A stretch of 64,000 nucleotides of DNA from Neobacillus mesonae (GTDB lineage: Bacteria; Bacillota; Bacilli; Bacillales; Cytobacillaceae): assembly GCF_023715155.1 (NCBI RefSeq), contig NZ_JAMBNQ010000002.1:273154-337153 (forward strand). Direction: 5' to 3'. Under the pieces are notes generated by a model. It worked only from the letters and a program-made list of their open reading frames with translations. It was not told where the DNA came from and ran no database searches. Made by a program: the position numbers and the translations under genes. Below, one piece after another: positions 45,515 through 55,236 of this stretch (positions are counted from its first letter, which is position 1; every line of letters begins with the position of its first letter).

Positions 45515-46300
45515 ATGAGCAACCGTTTTGATGGGAAAGTAGTATTAATTACAGGTGCAGGTTCTGGTTTAGGTCAGGCCTCTGCATTACAAGTGGCAAA
45601 AGAAGGAGCAAAACTTTCACTCGTTGATTTAAATGCTGCTTCATTAGAAGAAACAAAAAGGAAAGTGTTAGAAGCAGCACCTAACGCTGAAGTATTGCTT
45701 ATCACTGCGAATGTGGCAGATGAAAAAGCGGTCGAAAACTATGTAAAAGAGACAGTTGAAGAATACGGGAAAATCGATGGTTTCTTCAACAACGCAGGGA
45801 TTGAAGGAAAACAAAACTTAACAGAGGATTTTGGCAGTGATGAATTTCAAAAAGTAGTGGGTGTCAACCTAAATGGTGTGTTTTATGGCTTGAAACACGT
45901 TTTGAAAGTCATGAGAGAACAAGGTTTCGGCTCTATTGTCAATACGGCTTCTGTTGGCGGTATCCGCGGGGTAGGAAACCAATCTGGTTATTCAGCAAGT
46001 AAACACGGTGTGGTCGGATTAACAAGAAACTCTGGAATTGAATATGGCCAATACGGCATCAGTATTAAAGCCATTGCACCAGGCGCTATCATGACACCAA
46101 TGGTTGAAGGTTCATTAAAACAAATGGATCCAGACAACTGGGAAGAAGTAGGAAAACAATTTGTTCAGCCAAACCCAATGAAACGTTTCGGTAAGCCAGA
46201 AGAAGTGGGTTATTTGGTGGCCTTTCTGCTATCAGACCAAGCCAACTTCATCAACGCTGCCGTTGTTCCGATTGATGGCGGACAATCTTATAAATATTAA
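45515..46300 (+). CDS. SDR-family oxidoreductase 2
   Basis: 261 residues; ATG 45515 after AAAGGAGGAAATT. Motifs: TGAGSGLG near 13-20, NNAG, NTASVGGIRG and YSASK near 158. The LVDLNAAS segment again points to NAD. It is more like its downstream neighbour than the first gene, with a similar DVNLNGVFYGLKHVLKVM-type central helix, so the pair probably arose by duplication. Confidence 0.92.
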   Translation: MSNRFDGKVVLITGAGSGLGQASALQVAKEGAKLSLVDLNAASLEETKRKVLEAAPNAEVLLITANVADEKAVENYVKETVEEYGKIDGFFNNAGIEGKQNLTEDFGSDEFQKVVGVNLNGVFYGLKHVLKVMREQGFGSIVNTASVGGIRGVGNQSGYSASKHGVVGLTRNSGIEYGQYGISIKAIAPGAIMTPMVEGSLKQMDPDNWEEVGKQFVQPNPMKRFGKPEEVGYLVAFLLSDQANFINAAVVPIDGGQSYKY

Positions 46301-46346
46301 GTAGTACGGGTTCACCCTGAATACAATAAAAAGGAGAGTTATCGAT

Positions 46347-47123
46347 ATGTTATTTGAAAACAAAGTAGTCTTAATTACTGGTGCGGCTGGCGGTATTGGA
46401 ATCGCTGCTGCGAAGGCATTTGCAAAAGAAGGGGCAAAATTAGCGCTTGTGGATTTGAATGAAGATGCGCTAAAAAAAGCTTCCGAACAAGTGGATGCAA
46501 GTGATATCTTATTTGTTCCTGCGGATGTTACAAAAGAAGATCAGGTAAAAAATTATGTTGATAAAACCGTTGAAAAATATGGCCGTATCGATGTATTTAT
46601 TAACAACGCCGGTGTAAATGGCGCCAATGCAACAATCGCAGAGCAAACGGAAAAAAACTTGCGATTTGTTATGGATGTTAACTTCTTTGGCGCTTATTAC
46701 GGTTTAAAATACGTTCTTCGTGTCATGCAAGAACAAAAATCAGGTTCTGTTGTCAACACAGCTTCAAACGGTGGATGGCTTGGTGCTCCGGGAATGAGTG
46801 CTTATGTTGCATCGAAACATGCTATTCTCGGACTTACAAAATCTGCAGCTTTAGAAATGGCGTCATATGGCGTACGCGTAAATGCTGTTGCACCGGGCGC
46901 TACAAATACAGATATGATGCGTAGAATTGAAAGAAATGCAGTTGGAGAAGAACATGCTGAGGAAGCACAAAAAGCATTTGCGGCTGCTGTTCCAATGGGG
47001 CGCTATGCTACACCAGAGGAAATCGCAGATTTGATGGTATTCTTAGGTTCAGATAAATCCAGGTTCATTGATGGAACGATGGTTCGTATCGATGGCGGCA
47101 TGTCTTCTAATTCAGCACAATAA
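46347..47123 (+). CDS. SDR-family oxidoreductase 3
   Basis: 258 residues; ATG 46347 after AAAAAGGAGAG, 46 bases after gene 2, so the pair is co-transcribed. Motifs: TGAAGGIG, NNAG, NTASNGGWLG and YVASK near residue 152; LVDLNED suggests NAD. The set ends at a strong terminator. Three SDRs behind one TetR suggest successive or overlapping redox steps on a family of alcohols or ketones, or detoxification. Confidence 0.92.
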   Translation: MLFENKVVLITGAAGGIGIAAAKAFAKEGAKLALVDLNEDALKKASEQVDASDILFVPADVTKEDQVKNYVDKTVEKYGRIDVFINNAGVNGANATIAEQTEKNLRFVMDVNFFGAYYGLKYVLRVMQEQKSGSVVNTASNGGWLGAPGMSAYVASKHAILGLTKSAALEMASYGVRVNAVAPGATNTDMMRRIERNAVGEEHAEEAQKAFAAAVPMGRYATPEEIADLMVFLGSDKSRFIDGTMVRIDGGMSSNSAQ

Positions 47124-47129
47124 TATATT

Positions 47130-47180
47130 AAGGGGCTGTCCTAAAAATTCCAAGATGGATTTTGAGGGCAGCCCCTTTTC
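47130..47180 (+). terminator. Terminator of the SDR cluster
   Basis: AGGGGCTGTCC...GGGCAGCCCCTT with an inner TAAAA/TTTTG pairing and a following TTTTC. Confidence 0.9.
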
Positions 47181-47620
47181 AATTTTTGTTAAAATTTTAG
47201 TCTATTTTCGTAAACTATGTTGTTATGCCAAGAAAGCGGTGGTTTATTCAATTTAGGAATAAACGGACTCTGCGAAAAAGCTGGATTACAGGATAGCCCC
47301 CTTGGAAGTAAGAAATAAGCGGAGGTTTTCCCGTTATTTGCAAAATTAGGCTTAAATAGTAAAAAATAAGCGGAGTTTTTTCCGTTATTCAATGAAAAGC
47401 ACCCGATTTTAGCAGTTTAAAATCAAATAAGGGAAATTCCTCCGTCTATTTCAGCTAATTAACATCCAATTTCCTAAATAAGGGGAATTTCTACCTCTAT
47501 TTTTTGAACGAATCTTAAAAAGGGAGCAAAAAGCAACAATCTTTTAGAAAAGAGCCTATTTTTAAAATAAAATAATCAGTACTTAGGTTTTTGACTACCC
47601 AAATTTGCACTATTCTTATG
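47181..47620. other. Gene-free, with AATAAGCGGAG repeats
   Basis: Around 47300-47500 there are AATAAGCGGAGGTTTTCCCG- and GTTATTTGC-type repeats at irregular spacing. No gene is supported; short minus-strand frames are repeat translations. Confidence 0.55.
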
Positions 47621-47621
47621 C

Positions 47622-47880
47622 TTAAATGTTTGGCCTTTCAATCTCTTCTTGGCCCTTCGGTTGAGATTTCAATGAAGCAAACGCATTTGACATTCTACTA
47701 GCTTGACCTTTTGTAGGAAAGAATTCTTTTGCAATCTCTTCCTGACTTTTAGGTTTAGCATTGGTTGAAAGGTTTGGTGAAAGTTCTTTTGCAATCTCGT
47801 ATACAGTATTACCTAGTTTCGATTGACCATTATTTGCCTGACTACTTTTTTTATTTTTCTTATGATCAAATATTCACAAA
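47622..47880 (-). pseudogene. Gene remnant lacking a start
   Basis: On the minus strand, a run of about 80 codons reads HKKNKKSSQANNGQSKLGNT and goes on through VYEIAKELSPNLS and EEIAKEFFPTKGQASRMSNA to a TAA at 47622. An upstream TGA comes before any ATG, GTG or TTG. The composition and Lys/Glu pattern look like real protein, so this is probably the C-terminal end of a decayed gene. No family was recognised. Confidence 0.5.
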
Positions 47881-48380
47881 GTCATCATCACCACGGTACT
47901 TATTATGAGAGAAGGCGAATGTAATTATGTAAAGAAAGGTTTGTCAAAACATCTAGTGCTTAAAATCTTTCATTGTGCATTATTCAATTGGATATTTTTT
48001 TGCATTTTTTTTAAAAAAATCAGTCGTTATTAATACAACATAATACCCACAACGTTAGTTTCGTGGTTTTCAATTCTTCCACAATCGGGCCAGATTGTGA
48101 AGTAATCTGTTTTAAAAAATTGAAGCATAAAAAGTACATATAATCCTAAAAGTTGAGCAGTTGCAGCGTAAATTAAACAAAGAATAAAAGTATTACTAAG
48201 AACAACGTGTCCTTTAAACTGCGTTTTAAAATTGTAACCGCTAACACACAAAGAAAATTTTAAAGCGAGTATTCCTTACATCATATTTCAATGATAATAA
48301 GACTGGATCTTTATCACTAAAGTTTAAATTCAAAAAAGTTAGAAAAGGAGATATAATATATTCAAATAAGGAGGTGTAAT

Positions 48381-48584
48381 ATGGCTTATAAGATATTTAT
48401 AAAAAATAAATTTGATGGAAGTCTTGAAGAAGCTGACGATGAAACATATCACAGTAAAGAAGATGCTGAATACGCTTTAGACGAAGCAATTAATAATTTT
48501 ATGACAGGAGCAGAAGTATTTGAACTGTCTGGAGAAAGCTATGAAGATCGAAATGATTATGAATTTATAATAAAGAAAATTTAA
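48381..48584 (+). CDS. Small acidic hypothetical protein
   Basis: 67 residues; ATG 48381 after a good AAGGAGGTG. Acidic (SLEEADDETYHSKEDAEYAL) with a likely strand-helix-strand fold, no signal or helix in the membrane. No family was recognised. The ribosome site and codon use support a real gene; a GGGTAA/TTACCC hairpin with a T-run follows near 48598-48632. Confidence 0.75.
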   Translation: MAYKIFIKNKFDGSLEEADDETYHSKEDAEYALDEAINNFMTGAEVFELSGESYEDRNDYEFIIKKI

Positions 48585-48999
48585 TTTTGGCTAAAAGGGT
48601 AAAGTATATTTTCTGTCTTACCCCCTTTTTATTTACTATTGTTTAACCACCGTAGTGTTTTCTATGTTTCAGTATATACTTGAATGGTCGGCTCTCCCTT
48701 TTTTAGTTTTTACTTTGGTGGGAATAGCTCTTATATGTGGGGGTGTAATATATATTTATAAAAACTTCCGCACTTAAAATGTTGATGTTTTCTTTCCACA
48801 ATCGAGCGCTATCCTTGAAAAAGGATGAGCGTTTATTTTTGTATTTTAGGGCCATATTTCGGAGCAAATCCATTAAAGAAAGAGTGTTTTGTATTTATAA
48901 ACGGTAAAATGAGGGAAAAGCCATTTGAGGATGGATATTCTAGGAGACAGGTAAAAATGAGGATTGTGTTAGAACTACTTCTTATAATGCTGACTATGA

Positions 49000-49156
49000 T
49001 TGCAGAAACGAAGGAGGCAGAGGATCCGGAGGACACAAATCTTTTACATTCATTATATCTACAGCTTTACCCGACGATATTTCCAAATATAAATTAGTCT
49101 TTAAAGAATGTAAAATACCATTCCAAAAACCAACAGGGCTTGAATTTGTAATTTAA
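49000..49156 (+). pseudogene. C-terminal gene remnant
   Basis: A reading frame around 49020-49156 gives GSGGHKSFTFIISTALPDDI followed by SKYKLVFKECKIPFQKPTGL and EFVI-stop, which looks like a true protein C-terminus; upstream coding continues only in another frame (48900-49030), so a frameshift is likely. Family unknown. Confidence 0.4.
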
Positions 49157-50149
49157 AGGAGCAATTAATTTTCTTAATTAATCACTCATGTACATATTCA
49201 GCGCTTTTTCTGCTTTAAATTTAACTTTAGACGAAATCGAAGCGCTCATATAAAAATTAAGTAGTTCCGACTTTGTGGAACATTGTATATGGCATACTGT
49301 TTAGCATATATTTTTGTCACTATAACAATGATTTTAAATAAAATAGGCTGAAAATAGCATAGCAATTAGCACCCTTAATAGCATCTGACAATAGCTGTTG
49401 TCGTCGGTTAAATTAGGGTGCTATTTTAGTTGTTATTTACTTGTAAATTCTTATCTCTTTTGAGAAAAAACAAGGAGTGATTTCATTTTATAGAAAAATA
49501 TAGTTGGATAACTTTAAATATTATGTTCTCCAACTACCATGAAAGAAACGAATTCAGACTTTCATTTTCTATGGGTGAAGATATGCTTCATGGATTGCTA
49601 AGGAGGGATTTAATTCAATAAGCAATATTCCTCTAAAGTGAAAAAAGCTTGAGGTTCGAAAAATTCCCTCAAGTCTTTTTGTGTGCTATTTAAATTGTTA
49701 TTTGATTGCAGATTCTTATGTTATTTAACCTGTGATTTTGGATTTTCTCCACGTTATCGGAACTACTTATCTAAAAATGCGTGTCTTTTTTTATTGAGCC
49801 ATTATCTACAGTATTTTTTTCCACAGTATTCAACGTATTTTATGATAATAAAAATGGTGGTTTTCTATCTTTGCGGAAACATGATCTACTGTAATGGTAT
49901 ATAGTTTTCATCGTATACAAAGATAGGACTTTACATGGTGGCTGGTATGATAATCTTGGATGCCGGTGAAACAGCTGCTTCAGCCTTTCAAGATAAATCG
50001 TAACCATAGAGGCTCCACGTCAAGTCCTTAACCACTTATCTTGGCAATACATGTACACAATGATAACGGGAGCATTCTATCAATTTTTTATCGACACTAC
50101 TATAGATAAGGTTCCGATTGTGAAAGAAGTAATCCTATTAACCCACTAA
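49157..50149. other. Gene-poor stretch with two terminators and a short remnant
   Basis: Two terminator-like hairpins are visible: AGCACCCTTAAT/ATTAGGGTGCT (49368-49428) and CTTGAGG/CCTCAAG plus TCTTTTTG (49648-49681). Between them, a 45-codon open frame (about 49480-49620; IEKYSWITLNIMF, NEFRLSFSMGEDMLHGL) may be another remnant. Nothing firm is seen from 49682 to 50149. Confidence 0.5.
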
Positions 50150-51955
50150 CTATTTTATAGACTCCAGAAGACTATTGATGGAGTGATTTAATTCATTTAT
50201 GTTAGCATTTTCTACACTCGTATCTTTAATGTTATATTTCTTTTTTAGTTGAATAATTCTTTTTATACTTTCATTTAATCTTTGTTCGGAGATTTCCCCA
50301 TTTTGAACAGCAGTTTTTAAAGAGGAGATAATCTTTACAACATTATTATAGTCATGCCCTACTAAAATAATATCGCTTCCTGACTTAACTGATTCTACCG
50401 ATGCTTTACCAATATCATAATGTTCTGTTATGGCTCCCATTGTCATATCGTCCGTTATGATTACTCCTGTAAAACCAAGTTGTTTTCTAAGAAGATCCGT
50501 CATGACAGCTTTTGACATGGACGATGGATTCGTTTTATCTAATTGAGGCAATAAGATATGGGCGACCATCACAACATCTGCACCTTGATTAATCGCACGT
50601 TCAAACGGTATTAACTCTAGTTCTTTAAGCTCCTTAAGGCTTTTATTTACAATTGGAAGGTCCAGATGGGAATCAACCGATGTATCTCCGTGACCAGGAA
50701 AATGCTTAATTGTTGTGATAACGTTCTGAGACTGTATCCCTTTCATCGTTTGAACCCCAAGTTTACTTACTATTTCCGCATTGTTCCCAAATGATCGATC
50801 CCCGATTACTGGGTTATTTGGATTGCTGTTAATATCAAGAACAGGTGCAAAATCGAGATTTAAACCATATTCTTTTAATTCGCGGCCTAAAAGTGTTCCG
50901 ACTTTATAAGAAAAATCGGGGTTATTAAGCTGTCCAATCTGTTTATTTGGTGGAAAGTTAACAAGTCCGCCTGGCAATCTTGTCACACGTCCACCCTCTT
51001 GGTCAACACCTAGTAAAAGCGGTAAACTCGAACTATTTCCAGCTTTCAGTTGATTCACAAGGTGATTCACTTGTGCAGGGGTTTCAAAATTATATTTGTA
51101 AAAAATAATTCCCCCGACATGGAATTGGCCTATTAATTGTTTTGCGTTTGCATCCATTGTAGTCCCGGAAACCCCAGCAAGAATCATCTGGCCAATTTTA
51201 TCTTCTAAGCTCATTTTAGAAATTATTTCTGAAATGGTTTGATTTCCTTGTTGATTAGGTTTTTTAACTTGTGTTTGTTGATTCGGCTCTTTTTCAACTT
51301 GTGCTTGTTGATTTGGTGCCTTTTCAATCTGTGTAAAGAGTGAGATATGGTCAACTTTAGGATTTGGCTCCTGCTCTGTTTTTACCGGTAAAACCCATAA
51401 TAAATCAGTAGAAGTCGTTGCATGATAGACTAGTATCATTTGGTCAACAGTTGAATCTTTATAGTATCGAATGGCATCGGGTTGTCCACCAGTTTTCTCA
51501 ATTTCATTTAACGAGATATTTTGTAGTTCCGAATCATACAATCGGATATCATTTACAGTCTGATCGGCATAGCCGATTGTAGCGTGATGACTTTCATATT
51601 CCTCATACCTGCCTTTAGCAGTTTCTGAAATATGGTCTGATTTTCCCCACTCTTGATTTACTTCCTTCCATTCTGTTTTGCCGGAAACGAAGGGAATGTT
51701 CGGAACCTTACTTTCTTTAGACAAAGAAAAGGTTTCCTTTACCAATTTATCAAGACTTGAGGTCTGATCCTTGTTCGAATCCACTATTTTTTTATCGGAA
51801 GGATTAGTTATAATTGGGCTTTCTTTAGCTGGCGTCTGTTCGCTATCATTTGCTTTGATTGCATAATAAGCTCCAATGATTAAGGCCAGCATTAAAAGTA
51901 GAATTGTAAAAATAAGTAGTCTATACCGAGAATTCCTTTGTCTTTTCATCTTCAA
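50150..51955 (-). CDS. nagZ: GH3 beta-N-acetylhexosaminidase (NagZ-like) with DUF4309-like domain
   Basis: 601 residues. N-terminal membrane helix (about 11-33), then a DUF4309/YjgB-like domain (about 70-215; WKEVNQEWGKSDHISETAKG, DQTVNDIRLYDSELQNISL), a Gln/Asn-rich linker with short repeats (NQQAQVEKEPNQQ), and the GH3 domain (about 240-580). GH3 marks: KHFPGHGDTSVDSH with the catalytic His/Asp dyad near 420, and the nucleophile Asp in ITDDMTMGA near 500. It removes terminal GlcNAc from wall muropeptides, anchored outside the membrane. The DUF4309 domain is shared with the adjacent BlaR1-like protein, so both may detect the same wall ligand. Confidence 0.93.
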   Translation of the reverse strand: MKMKRQRNSRYRLLIFTILLLMLALIIGAYYAIKANDSEQTPAKESPIITNPSDKKIVDSNKDQTSSLDKLVKETFSLSKESKVPNIPFVSGKTEWKEVNQEWGKSDHISETAKGRYEEYESHHATIGYADQTVNDIRLYDSELQNISLNEIEKTGGQPDAIRYYKDSTVDQMILVYHATTSTDLLWVLPVKTEQEPNPKVDHISLFTQIEKAPNQQAQVEKEPNQQTQVKKPNQQGNQTISEIISKMSLEDKIGQMILAGVSGTTMDANAKQLIGQFHVGGIIFYKYNFETPAQVNHLVNQLKAGNSSSLPLLLGVDQEGGRVTRLPGGLVNFPPNKQIGQLNNPDFSYKVGTLLGRELKEYGLNLDFAPVLDINSNPNNPVIGDRSFGNNAEIVSKLGVQTMKGIQSQNVITTIKHFPGHGDTSVDSHLDLPIVNKSLKELKELELIPFERAINQGADVVMVAHILLPQLDKTNPSSMSKAVMTDLLRKQLGFTGVIITDDMTMGAITEHYDIGKASVESVKSGSDIILVGHDYNNVVKIISSLKTAVQNGEISEQRLNESIKRIIQLKKKYNIKDTSVENANINELNHSINSLLESIK

Positions 51956-51983
51956 TTCCCCTTTCTAACCTAGTCTTTATCAT

Positions 51984-52014
51984 ACAAAAGGATGAAACAA
52001 AGATTTCATCCTCT
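51984..52014 (-). terminator. Weak terminator after the BlaR1-like gene
   Basis: GGATGAAA/TTTCATCC with CTTTTGTATG after it on the minus strand; partial read-through to the glycosidase is possible. Confidence 0.5.
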
Positions 52015-52094
52015 ATTTAGTCGTTAATTATAAAGTTTGCACCTTATAATGGAACTCGTTTGCAATAGTCGATACTTTTTTGTTTCATATTTTA

Positions 52095-53924
52095 TCACCA
52101 TTGTCTTCCCGGATCGTTTGACATATTATTAAACGTACCCTTAGGGTAAAGTACGGAGTAGTGGTCCATTACCGGGTTCTGATGGCTATTCGAAGGCTGA
52201 GGAAATACTAACAAAATCTTGTATTCGGAACTTGCAACATACCCTATAATTTCCTCACCATTACTTTTTACATCATATGCCGGAGTTCCATATACTTTCT
52301 TCACCATAGAAAGTGATAATTCATTTAATTTCTTATCAAAGGATCTCGCCTCAAAAATCCGCTCCCCTTTATTGAAACCAAATACCACATTGTGTTTCGA
52401 AAATACAGCATAATTCCCTTTAGCACTAGGTACCCAATCAACCTTATCCGGATCTCCTAGCTTTTTCTCTACGTCTTCTATAACAGTCGTTTTAACAGGA
52501 AACTCCGAATTAATGATTTTCCCCTGTTTTGCCAATTGCATGATACTAGAAAGAAGCTTTCTCTGAATACCCTCATTAGAGGATGAAGCAGGGGAATTGT
52601 TATTTGTTGCTGACGCTTTGCTGGTATTAACTTGTGTTGCATTGCTTTGTGGTGCTATGCTGGTATTATCTTGTGAAGCATTGCTTGGTGAAGCTTGGCT
52701 GGTATTATCTTGTGTGGCATTGCTTTGTGACGCTTGGCTGGTATTGTCTTGTGTTGCATTGCTTTGTGATGTTTCATCATGAGATGCTTTATCTTGAAAT
52801 GTTTCATCTTGAGATACTTCATCTTGAGATGTTTTATCCACTGACGAAGTAGAACTATTTGTACCGCTGTTGTTAGTTGGGGTAACCCCTGAACTGCTTG
52901 GTTTAATGGTGCTAGAGCAGCCTACCATAATCGTAAAAATTACAGCTAAAACTGCACATAGTGCAGAACTTTTTTTAAATCGAGTAATCATAATAATTCT
53001 CCTTTTATTGTATTTACTAGCATACCCTAATGTCCCAGTAATTCCCCTTTTTTCTGAGAATAATCTAAGCATATTGATCATAGTTTGACCGTATTTTTTG
53101 AATTCCTCTGACTTTAAAGTATTGAGGACAGCCGCATCACAAGCCATCTCACAGTCTTGTTTTATCTGATTAAGTGAATACCAGATTAAGGGATTGAACC
53201 AATGTATAGCTTTAACAAACATAAGCAGGGTGTTTACCGCTAAATCCTTGTTCTTTATATGAGTTAACTCATGGCTGAACACAAACCTAAACTCTTCCAG
53301 GGTTAATTTGTCTATAAGCTCCTCTGGCATTAAAATTTTTGGACGTAATATCCCGTAAACTGCTGGTGACTTCGAGTAATTATTGTAAATAATTTTCACT
53401 TTCGAATTTACTTTAAGCCTTGATTTTTCTGCTTCAAGAAGTTCGATTAAATCTCCTCTTTCACAGATTGACCCCTTTTTTAATTTAGCTATCATCAAGA
53501 TATTGACGAATAGAATATACAGTAAAGCTGCTGAAACACCGATTATCCACAGAACCGCTGCAGTATCATAATTAAAAATAGCCCCTTTAATACCTGGATC
53601 AGTGACTGGCATACTTTCTTCTTTTGACGGTATATTTCCGGTTTTAATATTACTGTTCGATAGTATGTTAGGAACATATTGCTCTGTTATAAAATATGTA
53701 TCAAGTTTCTTCTGCTCATGTGGAATAAAATTCATCAAGCTTATATGACTTTGAACGCCCATTGGCAGTATTAGCCTAAGTACAAGCAGAAACCAGATAT
53801 AATAATGAAGCCTTGCGCTAAGCCTTTGTCTAAAAATAGCCTTAATGGCAAGAATCCCTAATGCTAAAATACTTCCCATTAGTGACAGTAATAAGACTTC
53901 TTTAAATACTGCGGATAAAACCAT
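52095..53924 (-). CDS. BlaR1-type M56 membrane peptidase with DUF4309-like sensor
   Basis: 609 residues. Four membrane helices (about 8-28, 38-56, 120-147 and 320-337) surround a cytosolic M56 metallopeptidase with HELTHIKNKD (HExxH) near residue 218. After the fourth helix comes a Ser/Thr/Asn/Gln linker with tandem NATQDNTSQAS-like units, then a domain (about 450-600) matching the DUF4309/YjgB-like pattern (VEKKLGDPDKVDWVPSAKGN, SMVKKVYGTPAYDV). Classic BlaR1/MecR1 sensors end in a penicillin-binding domain; here that is absent. Binding outside would trigger M56 cleavage of BlaI and derepression. It follows blaI by 17 bases. Confidence 0.93.
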   Translation of the reverse strand: MVLSAVFKEVLLLSLMGSILALGILAIKAIFRQRLSARLHYYIWFLLVLRLILPMGVQSHISLMNFIPHEQKKLDTYFITEQYVPNILSNSNIKTGNIPSKEESMPVTDPGIKGAIFNYDTAAVLWIIGVSAALLYILFVNILMIAKLKKGSICERGDLIELLEAEKSRLKVNSKVKIIYNNYSKSPAVYGILRPKILMPEELIDKLTLEEFRFVFSHELTHIKNKDLAVNTLLMFVKAIHWFNPLIWYSLNQIKQDCEMACDAAVLNTLKSEEFKKYGQTMINMLRLFSEKRGITGTLGYASKYNKRRIIMITRFKKSSALCAVLAVIFTIMVGCSSTIKPSSSGVTPTNNSGTNSSTSSVDKTSQDEVSQDETFQDKASHDETSQSNATQDNTSQASQSNATQDNTSQASPSNASQDNTSIAPQSNATQVNTSKASATNNNSPASSSNEGIQRKLLSSIMQLAKQGKIINSEFPVKTTVIEDVEKKLGDPDKVDWVPSAKGNYAVFSKHNVVFGFNKGERIFEARSFDKKLNELSLSMVKKVYGTPAYDVKSNGEEIIGYVASSEYKILLVFPQPSNSHQNPVMDHYSVLYPKGTFNNMSNDPGRQW

Positions 53925-53941
53925 GCATCAATACCTGCCTT

Positions 53942-54322
53942 TTACTCGTTAACTTTTTCATCAAGCAATCTTTGAAGTTCTTCTATTTCCTTTTCAGAAA
54001 TCTTCTCATCTTTTATAAAATTGGCTAGCATAAGGTGAATAGAGCCATCGTATACCTTTTGGATAAACGTCCTTGTTTCTTCCTGTATACAGTCTTTTTT
54101 ATCTACTAAAGGATAAAACTCATAATGAGGCATCTCCTTATTCACACCTAAAGCTCCTTTTTTTACCAGTCTGTTTATTAATGAATGAATGGTTTTCGGA
54201 CTCCATGTCTTATTAGAACTTACTGCCTCTATTATCTTCGCAGCCGTTAATGGAGCTTCTTCCCATAACACCTTCATGACAATCCACTCTGCATCAGATA
54301 TTTTGCAATCCACTTTCTTCAT
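53942..54322 (-). CDS. blaI: BlaI/MecI/CopY-family repressor
   Basis: 126 residues; starts at ATG 54322. A winged helix fills the N-terminus (ISDAEWIVMKVLWEEAPLTA, TWSPKTIHSLINRLVKKGAL) and a dimer helix the C-terminus (LANFIKDEKISEKEIEELQR). It blocks its own operon through the two dyads just upstream and is removed by M56 proteolysis. Together with the BlaR1-like sensor and NagZ-like enzyme it forms a complete regulatory unit. Confidence 0.93.
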   Translation of the reverse strand: MKKVDCKISDAEWIVMKVLWEEAPLTAAKIIEAVSSNKTWSPKTIHSLINRLVKKGALGVNKEMPHYEFYPLVDKKDCIQEETRTFIQKVYDGSIHLMLANFIKDEKISEKEIEELQRLLDEKVNE

Positions 54323-54337
54323 CTTACTTCACCATCC

Positions 54338-54372
54338 TACAAGTGTAATCTTATTCACAGACTACACTTGTA
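54338..54372. promoter_or_regulatory. Two BlaI-type operators
   Basis: TACAAGTGTA (54338-54347) and TACACTTGTA (54363-54372), matching the TACAnnTGTA BlaI/MecI/CopY dyad, lie 25 bp apart just before blaI. Confidence 0.85.
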
Positions 54373-54481
54373 GGATTACATTGTCAACATGTATTTTTCC
54401 TGGAAAAATGCAAAAATATAATCTGGGAATTTCGAAAATAATTTTAGTATTTTTATATGAAAGTTTTATTTTAATCATGAT

Positions 54482-54867
54482 GATATTAACTTCTCTACGA
54501 ATTCCGTTATTGTACGTGGAAAAGGCGATAAAGAAAGAGAAGTCTATTTCAATACTCGCTGCTCCTTGTGGTTGAAAAGATATTTAGAAGAACGGGACGA
54601 TGAGGATTCGTGTTTGTTTATCACAGAAAGAAGACCCAAAAGATGTATGAGTATCGACCTTATTAGATACATCATTAAGCGTATATTTTGCCATGCAGGA
54701 ATAAAAAAAGTATTCATCCACACCCATTACGACATAGTTATGCAACTCACATGATTAATAACGGAGCACCTCCTGAAGTAATCCAGAGCAGCTTACTTAG
54801 TCATGAGAAGAGTGAGACCACAAAAATATATGCGCAGCTAAGTGGAAAGTTGAGACACGATTTTTAA
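54482..54867 (+). pseudogene. Tyrosine recombinase (phage integrase) remnant
   Basis: A C-terminal integrase fragment: NSVIVRGKGDKEREVYFNTR, then LKRYLEERDDEDSCLFITER, then (after a frameshift near 54710-54740) HPHPLRHSYATHMINNGAPP and ETTKIYAQLSGKLRHDF-stop. The HxLRH catalytic motif and the nucleophile Tyr in IYAQL are recognisable, but the first 170 residues are missing and a truncated LTSLRI piece lies just upstream in another frame. It marks a site of past integration beside the bla-type operon. Confidence 0.85.
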
Positions 54868-55236
54868 AGCAAATATTTTTGAAAGTTGCTTAAAATGCTC
54901 TTTTTTTGAAATCGACGTCCATTTATACAAATGCATGTCTTTTTGTATAGGGCCAGATTGTTTAACATCATTTTTAAAGAAAAATTGGTAAGAAGGAAGA
55001 AATGGTGAAGATTTTCACTTGAACGATGCAGTTTAGTTTAATAAGGCTTTTCTTAAAAATAAAATGCCCCGGAAGAATCGTAGAAGTAATTTTTAACTGC
55101 AATATAACCGGTAAACAAATTTGTTTAGTAAATTCTATATATATTTGAAATTACATCTAACAACTTGTTGGGTGTTTTTATTAACATAATTAGATGACAT
55201 TAGGAAAAAATAGATAAAAAACGAGGAGGATATATT
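54868..55236. other. No gene seen
   Basis: AT-rich. A GTATAGGGCCAGATTGTTT piece near 54950 resembles a dispersed repeat also seen near 48060 and 48840. No gene is supported. Confidence 0.5.

Noticed and set aside
48030..48251. 73-residue hydrophobic minus-strand frame
   Set aside because: It contains the dispersed CTTCCACAATCGGGCC repeat and lacks a good ribosome site; possibly a remnant, too weak to list as a gene.
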